Origin: Saccharospirillum sp965652395
Lineage (GTDB): Bacteria; Pseudomonadota; Gammaproteobacteria; Pseudomonadales; Natronospirillaceae
NCBI GenBank assembly: GCA_965652395.1
Contig: CBFGUW010000021.1
Location: forward strand, 20,924 to 84,923
Length of the DNA stretch: 64,000 nucleotides
Direction of reading: 5' to 3'
A program made the position numbers and the translations under genes. Positions 50,669-60,283 of the stretch are shown here, one piece after another; within the stretch, counting starts at the first letter, position 1, and every line of letters starts with the position of its first letter. Below the pieces are notes generated by a model. That model was not told the origin of the DNA. It saw only the letters and a list, made by a program, of their open reading frames with translations, and ran no database searches.

Positions 50669-52816
50669 TCAGCGGTGACGCAAATGCCAACATTGATGAG
50701 GGCGCTTGCGCTTGAAATCTTCAGGCACACTGAGATGGGTTACATCCTTGACCTGATACCGTTCAGACAAGGATTCCGCAAGCTTGAACTTGCGGTAGTT
50801 GTTGGAAAAAATCAGCACGCCTTCCGGCGCGAGTGATTTCATCGCCAAGTCCACCAATTCTTCATGGTCCCGCTGGATATCCAGCGTTTCCGACATGCGC
50901 GCAGAGTTGCTGAATGTCGGTGGATCCATGAAGATTAAATCGAAGGTTTCCGTATTGTCACGCAACCACTTCAGGCAATCGGCCTGAATGAAACGGTGCT
51001 TTTGATCGGGTTGGCCGCCATTCAGTCGCAAATTGTCTTTTGCCCAGTTCAGATAAGTCCGAGACAAGTCGACACTGGTCGTGCTGGCGGCACCGCCGAC
51101 AAAGGCATGGGCTGTCGCCGCGCCTGTATAACAAAAAAGGTTTAACACGTTACGCGACTTGGCGTTTTGTTGAATCCAGGTGCGAGTGGGCCTATGGTCC
51201 AAAAACACGCCCGTATCCAAATAATCCCGCAGATTCACCTGGAGCGTGACACCCTCTTCCCGAATGGTGAAGAAGTCGCCACTTTGCGCCTGACGCTCAT
51301 ACTGTTGGCGCCCCTTTTGGCGCTGACGCTGCTTCAAAACAATGTGATCGGCCGGTACTCCCGTTACTTCCCCCAGTACAGCAATGGCATGCAACAAACG
51401 CTGGCGCGCTTTGTCTTCAGGGATTTGTTTAGGCGGTGCATATTCCTGTACATGCAGATAGTCGCCATAGCGGTCCACCGCCAACGCAAATTCAGGCAAA
51501 TCGGCATCGTACAATCGGTACGCGTCGGTGTTCTGTTTTTTCAGCCATTTCTGGCGTTGCTTGAGATTTTTTTGAAGACGGTTCCGTAACGCTTCATCCT
51601 GTTCGGAATGCGCGGAAGCACTCTGGCTTGACCGGTCCCCGGGCGGGAATACGTACAAGTGTGTTTCGATTCGGCCGTTGAAAAACCGATGTTTTTCGCC
51701 TGCTCGAAGCCCTGTCTCTCGGGCCAGGACAGCATCGGACGTGAGCAAACCCAAGGTCCAATCCGTCAATTCGGTTTCAAACAACTGCCCCATGCGGCGG
51801 TAAAGTGCCAATAATTCGGGTTTATTGCCCAAACGCTCGCCATAGGGCGGGTTGGACACCACTAAACCCGGCTTCAACGCCAGATGGGTGGGCTTGGACC
51901 ATTGCTCCAGATTTTTATGGTAGCAACGCGCCTGACGATAAAGTCCCAACCGCTCCAAGGTTTCGTTGGCCCGGGCAACCACTCCGCCATCGGCGTCATA
52001 GCCCAGCACGGGAGGCATGTTTTCCTCACCCTCAAGGCGGCGCCTGCGTGCCTCGGCCACGAGTTCATTCCAAAGGGAACGATCATGACCCAGCCAATGT
52101 TCGAAACCAAACCGTTTGCGCAGCAGTCCTGGTGCAATATCGGCCGCTATGAGTGCGGCTTCCACTACCAGAGTACCCGAGCCGCATAACAGATCGATAA
52201 AAGCCTCGCCGTTACTGGCCCGCTGTGGCCATTGAGCCGCCATCAGGGTGGCGGCTGCCAGGTTTTCTTTCAACGGTGCCGGGCCGGTGGCCTGCCGATA
52301 CCCCCGTCGATGAAGCGAATCTCCGGAAAGGTCCAACCCCAGATCAATGCGCTTGCGGCCGACCTGAACGTAGACAATAACGTCCGGCTGGTCACGATCC
52401 ACACTGGGTCGAACACCATGACGGTCGCGCAGTTGATCAACAATGAAGTCTTTTACCTTCTGGCCACCATAGCGAGGGTCGTCTATGCCCTCCATCCGAC
52501 CTTGGAAATCGATTCTCAGGGTGCCGGTCGGGCGGATGTGCTCGTCCCATTCGATACTGTCGACGAGCGCTTTGAGACCGTCGAGAGAAACATTCCCGGT
52601 TTGACCCAACCCGAGATAAACACGGTTGGCAAGCCTACTCCAGAGACACAACCGGTAAGCGTGCTCCAATTCGGCTTTCAGTCCGACCCCACGAGACCAA
52701 TCCTGAGGCTCGATTCCAGTCAACTGCTGAATTTCCTGCTTCAGCAAACCATGGAACCCATTGGGACAGGTTACCCAGATATCAAGACTGGTTTCGCTGT
52801 TAAGGCTTGAGGACAT
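50669..52816 (-). CDS. rlmKL: Bifunctional 23S rRNA methyltransferase RlmKL
   Basis: This 715-aa fusion makes m2G2445 (RlmL part, N-terminal) and m7G2069 (RlmK part, C-terminal). The N-terminus has a THUMP domain (about 45-155), then FIDLLCGSGTLVVEAAL and the NPPYGERLG motif. The C-terminal half has VLNLFCYTGAATAHAF and FIMDPPTFSNS. Length equals that of E. coli RlmKL. It is divergent from rmf, across a 284-bp gap. Confidence 0.96.
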   Translation of the reverse strand: MSSSLNSETSLDIWVTCPNGFHGLLKQEIQQLTGIEPQDWSRGVGLKAELEHAYRLCLWSRLANRVYLGLGQTGNVSLDGLKALVDSIEWDEHIRPTGTLRIDFQGRMEGIDDPRYGGQKVKDFIVDQLRDRHGVRPSVDRDQPDVIVYVQVGRKRIDLGLDLSGDSLHRRGYRQATGPAPLKENLAAATLMAAQWPQRASNGEAFIDLLCGSGTLVVEAALIAADIAPGLLRKRFGFEHWLGHDRSLWNELVAEARRRRLEGEENMPPVLGYDADGGVVARANETLERLGLYRQARCYHKNLEQWSKPTHLALKPGLVVSNPPYGERLGNKPELLALYRRMGQLFETELTDWTLGLLTSDAVLARETGLRAGEKHRFFNGRIETHLYVFPPGDRSSQSASAHSEQDEALRNRLQKNLKQRQKWLKKQNTDAYRLYDADLPEFALAVDRYGDYLHVQEYAPPKQIPEDKARQRLLHAIAVLGEVTGVPADHIVLKQRQRQKGRQQYERQAQSGDFFTIREEGVTLQVNLRDYLDTGVFLDHRPTRTWIQQNAKSRNVLNLFCYTGAATAHAFVGGAASTTSVDLSRTYLNWAKDNLRLNGGQPDQKHRFIQADCLKWLRDNTETFDLIFMDPPTFSNSARMSETLDIQRDHEELVDLAMKSLAPEGVLIFSNNYRKFKLAESLSERYQVKDVTHLSVPEDFKRKRPHQCWHLRHR

Positions 52817-53100
52817 TTTTAGACAAATTCTCTATTAAAAAAGGAAAATTATTGACCGAGCGTTCTAAAAACACTCGAACAGGGTTCAACCTTAGTCAAC
52901 ACAACGCCCGCCACTGCGGGCTTAAAGCAGTTTGGTGACTATATTATTACAACACAACCTAAAGCCCTTCTTTTTTAGACTGAATTGTTCATCGACAGCT
53001 ATGGTCATCTTTCGATACAAAAGTACCAATCCCGGCTTCAATAGGCCCGAGCCCGGAGCGCTCGGGTTTTTCCCCCATGGACTGCAAGAGAGGTCTATAT
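52817..53100 (+). other. rlmKL-rmf intergenic region and rmf leader
   Basis: This gap has no gene. It contains a small hairpin GCCCGC-CACT-GCGGGC (52906-52921) and, closer to rmf, a terminator-like hairpin at 53046-53071. Ribosome site AGAGGT lies just before the rmf ATG. A promoter could not be set with confidence. Confidence 0.5.
53046..53071 (+). terminator. Terminator-like hairpin in the rmf leader (possible attenuator)
   Basis: CCCGAGC and GCTCGGG form a 7-bp GC-rich stem around a 7-nt loop, followed by five T residues. It ends 29 bp before the rmf ATG and points in the rmf direction. It may terminate part of the rmf transcripts, or be the end of an upstream short RNA. Confidence 0.6.
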
Positions 53101-53316
53101 ATGAAGCGACAAAAGCGTGACCGGATGGAGCGTGCATACCAAAAAGGCTACATGGCAGGAGTACAAGGCAGATCGAAAAGTTTATGTCCCGGAGGCAAAC
53201 CTGAACTGCACCAGGAATGGATGAATGGCTGGCGAGACGGGCGCAGCGACCAATGGGACGGTTTCACAGGTGTCAGCGGCATACACCGCATTAACGAAGT
53301 ACTGATTCATCATTAA
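53101..53316 (+). CDS. rmf: Ribosome modulation factor
   Basis: This 71-aa basic protein starts MKRQKRDRMERAYQKGYMAG, very close to E. coli RMF, with GRSKSLCPGGKPELHQEWMN and GWRDGRSDQW. RMF joins 70S ribosomes into inactive 100S dimers in stationary phase. The C-terminal end is about 15 residues longer than in E. coli. The ATG at 53101 has AGAGGT upstream; an in-frame codon at 53077 lies just after the leader hairpin and lacks family support. Confidence 0.95.
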   Translation: MKRQKRDRMERAYQKGYMAGVQGRSKSLCPGGKPELHQEWMNGWRDGRSDQWDGFTGVSGIHRINEVLIHH

Positions 53317-53340
53317 TTCACCCTGCCATTAAGAAGACTG

Positions 53341-53363
53341 GAAGCCGACCTTGAGTCGGCTTC
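53341..53363 (+). terminator. Terminator-like hairpin after rmf
   Basis: GAAGCCGAC-CTTGA-GTCGGCTTC is a perfect 9-bp stem with a 5-nt loop, about 25 bp after rmf. The T-tail is short (TTAGTATT). It lies between rmf and the convergent pyrD, so it may serve both. Confidence 0.75.
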
Positions 53364-53400
53364 TTAGTATTCATCCACACCCAAAGCCTTAACCTCAAGC

Positions 53401-54414
53401 TTAAAGCTCAGCCAGAGCCTCCACACAGTCCCGAACCAGTTTTGGTCCACGGTATATGAAGCCGGTATATATCTGCACCAGATCCGCTCCGGCCCTGATC
53501 TTTTCCTGGGCGTCACGTCCGTAGCTGATCCCGCCTACCCCAACCAGGGGAATATCGTCGTTCAGATGAGTTCGAAACAGCCCTAGTATCCGGGTCGCAT
53601 CGCTGAATAGCGGTCGACCGCTCAAACCACCGGTTTCGTCGGCGTGCTTTTGGCCTTCCACACGTTCGCGGGACAGGGTGGTGTTGGTCGCTACCACGCC
53701 ATCGACCTGGAATTCGTTGAAGATGGCACTGACCTGTTCAACCTCCTCCTCGCTCATATCGGGGGCGATTTTGATCAGTACCGGTTTGTGCCCCCACTCT
53801 TCCGCCAACACCTGCTGACGTGCTTTCAAACCTTCCAGCAGCTGCTTCAGGGCATCGCCAAATTGAAGATTGCGCAGCCCCGGCGTGTTGGGGGACGACA
53901 GATTGACCACCACATAGCCCGCGTGCGGATAAACACGGTCAAGGCAATAAAGGTAATCGGACAACGCCTCGTCTTCGGGCGTTACCTTGTTCTTACCGAT
54001 ATTGATACCCACCACGCCCTTGTAGCGGCGGCGCTTTACCCGCTCGACCAGGTAATCAACCCCTTTGTTGTTGAAGCCCATCCGGTTGATGATGGCCTGG
54101 CTCTCCGGCAGGCGGAACAGGCGCGGTTTCGGGTTGCCCGGTTGCGGTCTGGGTGTGACGGTGCCCACTTCGATGAACCCGAAACCAAGCTGACCCAGAG
54201 CATCGATGTAATCGCCGTTTTTGTCCAACCCGGCCGCCAGGCCCACCGCATTGGGGAATTCAATGTTCCAAACCTGTTTTCGCACTTCGACCCGTGGCTG
54301 GGGCAGCAAATACAATAGACCCAGCCTCTGCAGGCCGCTGAGACTCTCCAAGCTCAGGTCATGAGAGGTTTCAGGACTCAAGGCAAACAGCGCGCGGCGC
54401 ATTAGATCGTACAT
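53401..54414 (-). CDS. pyrD: Dihydroorotate dehydrogenase (quinone)
   Basis: This 337-aa class 2 enzyme oxidises dihydroorotate and passes electrons to quinone. The N-terminal helix region (about 1-30) binds the membrane, then NAVGLAAGLDKNGDYID (FMN site, about 56-72), VVVNLSSPNTPGLRNLQ with the catalytic Ser, and VGVGGISYGRDAQEKI. Length matches the family. It is followed upstream on the same strand by a DUF2835 gene. Confidence 0.97.
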   Translation of the reverse strand: MYDLMRRALFALSPETSHDLSLESLSGLQRLGLLYLLPQPRVEVRKQVWNIEFPNAVGLAAGLDKNGDYIDALGQLGFGFIEVGTVTPRPQPGNPKPRLFRLPESQAIINRMGFNNKGVDYLVERVKRRRYKGVVGINIGKNKVTPEDEALSDYLYCLDRVYPHAGYVVVNLSSPNTPGLRNLQFGDALKQLLEGLKARQQVLAEEWGHKPVLIKIAPDMSEEEVEQVSAIFNEFQVDGVVATNTTLSRERVEGQKHADETGGLSGRPLFSDATRILGLFRTHLNDDIPLVGVGGISYGRDAQEKIRAGADLVQIYTGFIYRGPKLVRDCVEALAEL

Positions 54415-54494
54415 GTTAAACGGGGCTCCTGGTTCGACCGGCGCGGAGTATAGCAGCTGAACAGCCTTGGGTCGTGGGTCAAAAGTGACGGGAT

Positions 54495-54719
54495 TCAGGC
54501 AATACGCAGTATGGAAACCAGCTTATTATTGTCATCGAACTCGATTCGAAAAGCGCCATGAATGCCGCCATGTCCGACAAAGCGCTGCAGGATATTGGTG
54601 GGAAATCGAACCCGGCGTCCGTCCCGAGCGATACATGCCACCTGTTTGGCACTGCCCTGGTAGTGGCGCAGATACTCTTCGGCACTGATGTGCAGGTCTA
54701 CTATCAGAGAATGGGCCAT
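54495..54719 (-). CDS. DUF2835 family protein
   Basis: This 74-aa protein has the DUF2835 pattern: a beta-rich start SLIVDLHISAEEYLRHYQG, VACIARDGRRVRFPTNILQRFV, then GIHGAFRIEFDDNNKLVSI. The central part reads like a PilZ-like small beta fold, but no c-di-GMP motif is present. Its function is unknown. It stands between the glutamate dehydrogenase gene and pyrD; an 80-bp gap separates it from pyrD. Confidence 0.82.
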   Translation of the reverse strand: MAHSLIVDLHISAEEYLRHYQGSAKQVACIARDGRRVRFPTNILQRFVGHGGIHGAFRIEFDDNNKLVSILRIA

Positions 54720-54798
54720 AGTCGTTCGGTGTGATAAATCGTGCGCATTATACCGAATACGGCTTCGCCACTTCCATTCACAATTGGCTCCGGCCTAA

Positions 54799-54824
54799 TA
54801 CGAAAAAGCCGCCCGAAGGCGGCT
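54799..54824 (-). terminator. Terminator after NAD-glutamate dehydrogenase
   Basis: On the minus strand AGCCGCC-TTCG-GGCGGCT is followed by TTTTCG. The stem has the stable UUCG loop. It lies 24 bp after the dehydrogenase stop codon. Confidence 0.9.
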
Positions 54825-54847
54825 CCGTTTGGCATTTCAGCCAACGC

Positions 54848-57800
54848 TTATAGCTCAGGCATAGTCGCTTGAGACAGATCCAGCAGTTCGCGAATGGCCA
54901 CGCTGTACATGCTGAACTCGGGCTCACCGGCCGCGCGGATCTCGCTCATCATACGCAACCAGCGGTCCACGAGGATGTGGTTACGCTCCAACCAGGTGTC
55001 GACCAGGGCATCCAGGTCTTCGCCCTCTTTCATCTGGGCGAAAAGCCCCTGGGTAATGCGGCGCTGTTGCCATTCCAGGTCATCCCGGAAAGATTCCCGG
55101 GCCATAGCCTGCCAATGGGAATTCACAGTCAAGCTGTTGACCTGGCCGGCAAAGCCGTCGAGCGCCAGCGAATCACCCACTCGGAAATACCCCTGAGCCA
55201 CTCTCATCGGGTCGCGATCCTGGCTTTGGGCGACTGCAATCACACCCAAGGCCGTGTACAGCATGTCCGATGCACATACGCGGCGGGCCACCGATTCGGG
55301 AATTCCCTGTTCCTGCAACTGCTTGGCTTCCTCCAACCACTTTTCTTTTTGCTCGGTGGGCAGCAAGCTCTCCAGTTGATTGATCATCTTGTCGATATTG
55401 GGTTTATACAGCTCGATAACGGACCGAATGTCGATGCCGGTACGGTAGTTCTTCACCAGCCAGCGGCTGGCGCGGCGCACCATACGGGCGGAGCGCAGCA
55501 TCAAGCTGCTCTGCAAATCGCTCGGTACCTGATGATCCAGGGCTTCCAGTTCGTCCCAAAGCTCGTGAAGCCCGAAAATATCCCGGGCCGCAACGTAGGC
55601 CTTGGCGGCCTCCACTGGGGATGCCCCCGTGCTTTCCTGCAGGCGATTGAAAAAGGAGATGCCCATATAGTTGAAGATGTCGTTCGCCACCTGCGTCGCC
55701 ACAATCTCGCCTTTTAGGCGATGCTCGCGCATGGGCTTCTCGAATTTCTTCCGCATTGCTTCGGGGAATTCCGTCGCGAGTGCTTCTTCCAGATAGGAAT
55801 CCGCGGCCACGTCCGAACGGATCAACTGCTCTTTGAGATCCCCTTTGACGTATGAAATCAACACCGACAGTTCAGGGCGGGTCAGGCCGAGCCCATGGGC
55901 TTTACGCTCGCTGATATCTTCATCGGAAGGAAGGAATTCAAGCTCACGGTTCAGCTTGCCCTCGGCTTCCATGCTGTTGATCAGCCGCCGGTACTCTTCA
56001 ATGCGCTTAAAGGATTCGGTAAACGCGATGCCAAGAGCCTGGGTCTGACGGTAGTTGTTACGCAGGACCAGCTTGGAAACATCTTCGGTGAGTTTAAACA
56101 GCCAATCGTTGCGCTGCTTGATGGTCATGTCCCCACCGGCAACCACTTCATCAAGCAGGATTTTCATGTTCACTTCGTGGTCGGAGCAATCCACGCCGCC
56201 CGCGTTGTCGATAAAGTCGGTAAAGCATCGACCACCCAGGAGGTTGAATTCAACCCGCGCCAGTTGGCTGAAGCCCAGGTTGCCGCCCTCCCCGATCACC
56301 TTGCACTGCAGCTCATTGGCATTGATCCGGACCGCATCGTTGGCTTTATCACCAATGTCGGTATGGTTTTCGTGGCTTGCCTTAACATAGGTGCCAATGC
56401 CGCCGTTCCAGAGCAGATCAACCGGAGCCTTGAGCATGGCACTGATTAATTCGTTGGGCGACACCTTGGCTTTATTAATGCCAAATACGGCCTTCATTTC
56501 TTTGGAAACAGGAATCGCCTTGGCGCTGCGGCTGAAAATACCGCCGCCTTTCGAGATCAGATCGGCGTTATAATCTTCCCAACTGGATCGCGGTAGATCG
56601 AACAGACGCTGACGCTCCTCGAAACTCTTGGCCGGGTCAGGATCGGGGTCCACGAAAATATGGAGATGGTTGAAGGCCCCTACCAGTTTTAGTGTCTCCG
56701 ACCTCAGCATGCCGTTTCCGAACACGTCACCGGCCATATCACCAATACCCACCACTGAGATCGGATCTTTCTGAACATCCAGGCCCAGCTCACGGAAGTG
56801 CCGCTGTACACTTACCCAAGCACCACGGGCGGTGATACCCATTTTCTTGTGGTCATAGCCGTTGGAACCGCCGGAGGCAAAGGCATCCCCGAGCCAGAAG
56901 CCATACTCTTCGGCCACGGCATTGGCGATGTCTGAGAAAGTGGCGGTGCCTTTGTCGGCGGCGACAACCAGGTAAGGATCGTCTTCGTCGTAACGAACCA
57001 CCTGCGACGGTGGCGCTACGGAACCTTCCTTAAGGTTGTCGGTCACGTCCAACAAGGCACGGATAAACGTCTTGTAGCAGGCGATGCCTTCTTTTTGGAT
57101 GGCCTCTCGATCGCCATCTACGGGCAGATGCTTGGCAACAAACCCACCTTTGGCGCCTACCGGTACGATAACCGCATTCTTGACCTGCTGAGCTTTAACC
57201 AGACCCAATACTTCGGTACGGAAATCTTCAATTCGGTCTGACCAGCGCAACCCGCCCCGGGCTACTTTGCCACCACGGAGGTGAACACCCTCCACCCTTG
57301 GCGAATACACGAAGATTTCGAACTTTGGACGCGGTAGCGGGATGTCGCTGATCAAAGACGGATTCAGTTTGAAGCTGATGTAATCCTTACGTTGCCCGGC
57401 TTCGTTATCCTGGTAAAAGTTCGTCCTCAAGGTGGCGGACATCAATTCAACGTAGCGGCGGAAAATCCGATCTTCGTTGATGTTGTTCACGCTCTCCAAG
57501 GCATGTTCAATCGACTCCAGCCACTTGTCGACCTGTTTCTTGCCCTTCTGCTTGGCCGGGTTGAAACGCGCTGAAAACAACTCCGCCAGATTATCGGTAA
57601 TCTCCGTGTACTTGATCAGTGTGTCGGCGATGTATTCCTGCGACAGGCCAAAACGAACCTGCTTCATATAGTGGGCATAGGCACGCAGCATGGCCACTTC
57701 ACGCCAGGTCAGCTTGGCACGCAGCACCAACTGGTTGTAGGAATCGTTCTCCGCTCGCCCATTCCAGATATTGATGAAGGCACGGGAAAACTCATCGCGA

Positions 57801-59665
57801 TACTTGGCGGGGTCAAGCTCGGGGTTAGGCTCATACAACAGTGAGAAATCGTAAATCCAGGTGCAGTTTTCTTCACCGTAGTTGATTTCGTACGGGTATT
57901 CATCGATCACCTTCAGCCCGAGGTTCTCAAGAACGGGGATCAGGTCGGACAGCAACAGCGCTTCGCCTTTATTAAAGATCTTGAGCTTCAGTTCACTGCC
58001 GGTAGGCTCCATCGACCGATAAAAACTAAGGGTGATCGGTTCGGCCTTTTCGACATTCAGCGCTTCTATTCGCTGAATATCCGCAACCGCAACCCGGGCA
58101 CTGTACTGTTCGCGGTAACTGGCCGGAAATGCTTCATGGTAACGCTTGAACAGCCGGTTCCCTTTCTCCTCGCCAAATGATTCAAACAGCGCCTGCTGGA
58201 GCTCATCCGTCCACCGACGGGCAATTTGGATGATGCGCCGTTCCAACAGTTCGGTCGGGAGTTCGCCATCAATGGGTTTTTTCAGTTTGAAGACAAACCG
58301 GGTACGAGCCAGGACGGACTCACTGAAGAAGGTGGTGAAATCCGACCCTTCCACATCGAAATGTTCCGCCAACAGGTCATGCACCTGGGCTCGAAGCTGA
58401 GAATTGAAAATATCACGCGGCATATACACTATGGCGTTCAAGAACTTGCCATAGATATCCTTGCGCAACAGCAGCCGGATTCGTTTCCGCTCCTGGATGG
58501 CGAGCACGTCCAGTACCATATGCAATAAGGTGTCGATAGAGGACTGGATCAACTCATCCCGCGGGAAGGTGAAGAGGATGGAGGAGAGCTCTTTGTAATT
58601 GTGCCCACCGGGTGTGAAACCGCTCTTTTCGAGCACTCGCTCGATCTTACGCCGCACCACCGGAATATTGGCCGGTGTTTCGTTATAAACCGTAGAGGTA
58701 TACAGACCGAGAAACCGCCGCCCGCCAACGACTTCGCCTTTGTCATTGAAATGTTTGATCAAAACATAATCAGAGTAAGCCGGACGGTGAACCGTGGAGC
58801 GCTTACCGGACTTTGAGAAAATCAGCAGCTCCTTCTCGAACACATGCGCACGACGCTGCTCCGACATCTCATGGATGGACTCCTCGCGACGCTTACGCAC
58901 CTTACGGAACAACCCCAGGGCACTGCCTTCGACCTGAATAACCTTGTCGCCTTCCACGATGTATTCGTCATAAGCCAGGAAGGTGAAGTGGTTGTCTGCC
59001 AGCCACTTCATGAAGACCCGGCCCTCATCCAGTTCTTTCTTATCCACCGGGTAATCACGCGTTTCGAAGTCTTTTATCACATCCTTGGTTTTGCCCAGGA
59101 TGTTGGGGTAATCGTCCACTACCAGGTTCACATCGGCCACGACCGACTGGATTTCCGCCTCCAGGCGCTCACGTTCCTGGGCAACGGTGGTACGGTCCAC
59201 TTCGATCAGCAGTAACAATTCCTTGTTGCCCTTCTCGCTAAATGCCTTAAATTGACCACTCTTGTCACGCTCGACCTTGAGGCTGGCGTGAAAAATGGTA
59301 TGAATGTTGGTACCAAGGCGGTTCAACGTCAGCCGGACGGAATCGATCACGAAGGGGACATCATCGTGGACAACAGTCACGATGGTATGAGGGGATTGCC
59401 ACTCATTCTCTTCGACATTAGGGTTGAATACCGAGATCTGATGGCTGGGCGACTGGAACTTTTGCAGCATTCGCCACATTGAGACTACCAGACCGGCCAG
59501 GTCGGTCATCTCATAGGCCTGTAAATCCTGCATCGATGCGTGCTTGAACAAAGCGTCGATCAACACCTTCAGGCTGGCGTGGTGCTGCTTTGGAAAGTGG
59601 GGCTCAAGGCGCCCCTGTAAGCTATCAAGCAGTTCAATCCTTTGATTGGACATCAATTGCGTCAT
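54848..59665 (-). CDS. gdhB: NAD-specific glutamate dehydrogenase (large, GDH180 type)
   Basis: This 1605-aa enzyme oxidises glutamate to 2-oxoglutarate and ammonia. The long N-terminal part (about 1-700) holds ACT-like regulatory domains. The catalytic core (about 720-1230) has LRGGKVARGGLRWSDR, the active-site VPVGAKGGFVAK (about 834-845) and VVGIGDMAGDVFGNG in the NAD region. A helical C-terminal domain follows. Length fits the 180-kDa class known from Pseudomonas. I chose the ATG at 59665, with GAGG 6 nt upstream; an upstream in-frame codon at 59734 has no support. Confidence 0.95.
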   Translation of the reverse strand: MTQLMSNQRIELLDSLQGRLEPHFPKQHHASLKVLIDALFKHASMQDLQAYEMTDLAGLVVSMWRMLQKFQSPSHQISVFNPNVEENEWQSPHTIVTVVHDDVPFVIDSVRLTLNRLGTNIHTIFHASLKVERDKSGQFKAFSEKGNKELLLLIEVDRTTVAQERERLEAEIQSVVADVNLVVDDYPNILGKTKDVIKDFETRDYPVDKKELDEGRVFMKWLADNHFTFLAYDEYIVEGDKVIQVEGSALGLFRKVRKRREESIHEMSEQRRAHVFEKELLIFSKSGKRSTVHRPAYSDYVLIKHFNDKGEVVGGRRFLGLYTSTVYNETPANIPVVRRKIERVLEKSGFTPGGHNYKELSSILFTFPRDELIQSSIDTLLHMVLDVLAIQERKRIRLLLRKDIYGKFLNAIVYMPRDIFNSQLRAQVHDLLAEHFDVEGSDFTTFFSESVLARTRFVFKLKKPIDGELPTELLERRIIQIARRWTDELQQALFESFGEEKGNRLFKRYHEAFPASYREQYSARVAVADIQRIEALNVEKAEPITLSFYRSMEPTGSELKLKIFNKGEALLLSDLIPVLENLGLKVIDEYPYEINYGEENCTWIYDFSLLYEPNPELDPAKYRDEFSRAFINIWNGRAENDSYNQLVLRAKLTWREVAMLRAYAHYMKQVRFGLSQEYIADTLIKYTEITDNLAELFSARFNPAKQKGKKQVDKWLESIEHALESVNNINEDRIFRRYVELMSATLRTNFYQDNEAGQRKDYISFKLNPSLISDIPLPRPKFEIFVYSPRVEGVHLRGGKVARGGLRWSDRIEDFRTEVLGLVKAQQVKNAVIVPVGAKGGFVAKHLPVDGDREAIQKEGIACYKTFIRALLDVTDNLKEGSVAPPSQVVRYDEDDPYLVVAADKGTATFSDIANAVAEEYGFWLGDAFASGGSNGYDHKKMGITARGAWVSVQRHFRELGLDVQKDPISVVGIGDMAGDVFGNGMLRSETLKLVGAFNHLHIFVDPDPDPAKSFEERQRLFDLPRSSWEDYNADLISKGGGIFSRSAKAIPVSKEMKAVFGINKAKVSPNELISAMLKAPVDLLWNGGIGTYVKASHENHTDIGDKANDAVRINANELQCKVIGEGGNLGFSQLARVEFNLLGGRCFTDFIDNAGGVDCSDHEVNMKILLDEVVAGGDMTIKQRNDWLFKLTEDVSKLVLRNNYRQTQALGIAFTESFKRIEEYRRLINSMEAEGKLNRELEFLPSDEDISERKAHGLGLTRPELSVLISYVKGDLKEQLIRSDVAADSYLEEALATEFPEAMRKKFEKPMREHRLKGEIVATQVANDIFNYMGISFFNRLQESTGASPVEAAKAYVAARDIFGLHELWDELEALDHQVPSDLQSSLMLRSARMVRRASRWLVKNYRTGIDIRSVIELYKPNIDKMINQLESLLPTEQKEKWLEEAKQLQEQGIPESVARRVCASDMLYTALGVIAVAQSQDRDPMRVAQGYFRVGDSLALDGFAGQVNSLTVNSHWQAMARESFRDDLEWQQRRITQGLFAQMKEGEDLDALVDTWLERNHILVDRWLRMMSEIRAAGEPEFSMYSVAIRELLDLSQATMPEL

Positions 59666-59878
59666 AGTTGGCCTCAGTTTTTCTTTTTTAGTGGCTGGCA
59701 GAGAGTGTCTGCCAAAGGTAGTTGATGTAGTCACTGTGTTCGAGCTGCCCGTATTCTCTAGGATTCAACGAACCCTTTCACCCCACGGGAAGGGGTTTTC
59801 CAGGCGGTTGTCGCATTGCCCGAGCGATGGTCGCATTTATGAAATTGTTTTGATAATCGAAGAACAGGAACAGCATCC

Positions 59879-60079
59879 ATGTCGGACAACGCCAAAAAAG
59901 GCCGCGCAAAGCGGTTCATCATCAGCATGTTAGCGGGGCTGGTAGGAGTACAAAGCGACAAAAATCGAGTTGAGGACTTCAGTTCCGGAAGCATATGGCC
60001 GTTTATCATCGGCGGGGTCCTGTTTACGATCCTGTTTGTATTGGGTTTGGTAATGCTGGTTCGTTTCCTCGCGCCCTGA
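59879..60079 (+). CDS. DUF2970 small membrane protein
   Basis: This 66-aa protein matches DUF2970: an N-terminal basic part with AKRFIISMLAGLVGVQSDKN, RVEDFSSGS, and one membrane helix WPFIIGGVLFTILFVLGLVM (about residues 40-60). The family has no known function. An AGGAACAG stretch before the ATG is a weak ribosome site. It is divergent from the dehydrogenase gene. Confidence 0.82.
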   Translation: MSDNAKKGRAKRFIISMLAGLVGVQSDKNRVEDFSSGSIWPFIIGGVLFTILFVLGLVMLVRFLAP

Positions 60080-60180
60080 ACCTACAGGGCCGGGGTACCT
60101 CGATACCCGTCTTTCGACTAGTGTATCAACTCTGCTAGGTTCAATCTTAAACTCGGCGGCATAAGTCCGTTCATGAACGA

Positions 60181-60204
60181 AAAAGGGCCGACGCATCGAC
60201 CCTT
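60181..60204 (-). terminator. Terminator after the 37-codon gene
   Basis: On the minus strand AAGGGTCGA-TGCG-TCGGCCCTT (9 bp, one wobble pair) is followed by TTTTTCG. It lies about 80 bp after the stop codon of the small gene at 60284-60397, in the same direction. Confidence 0.82.
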
Positions 60205-60283
60205 AGGACCGGCTTGTCAGGACCGGCAACTGCTTTGTTGTGCCTCCAGGATCAACCGACCGACCCGGAGACACCTGAGCGCT

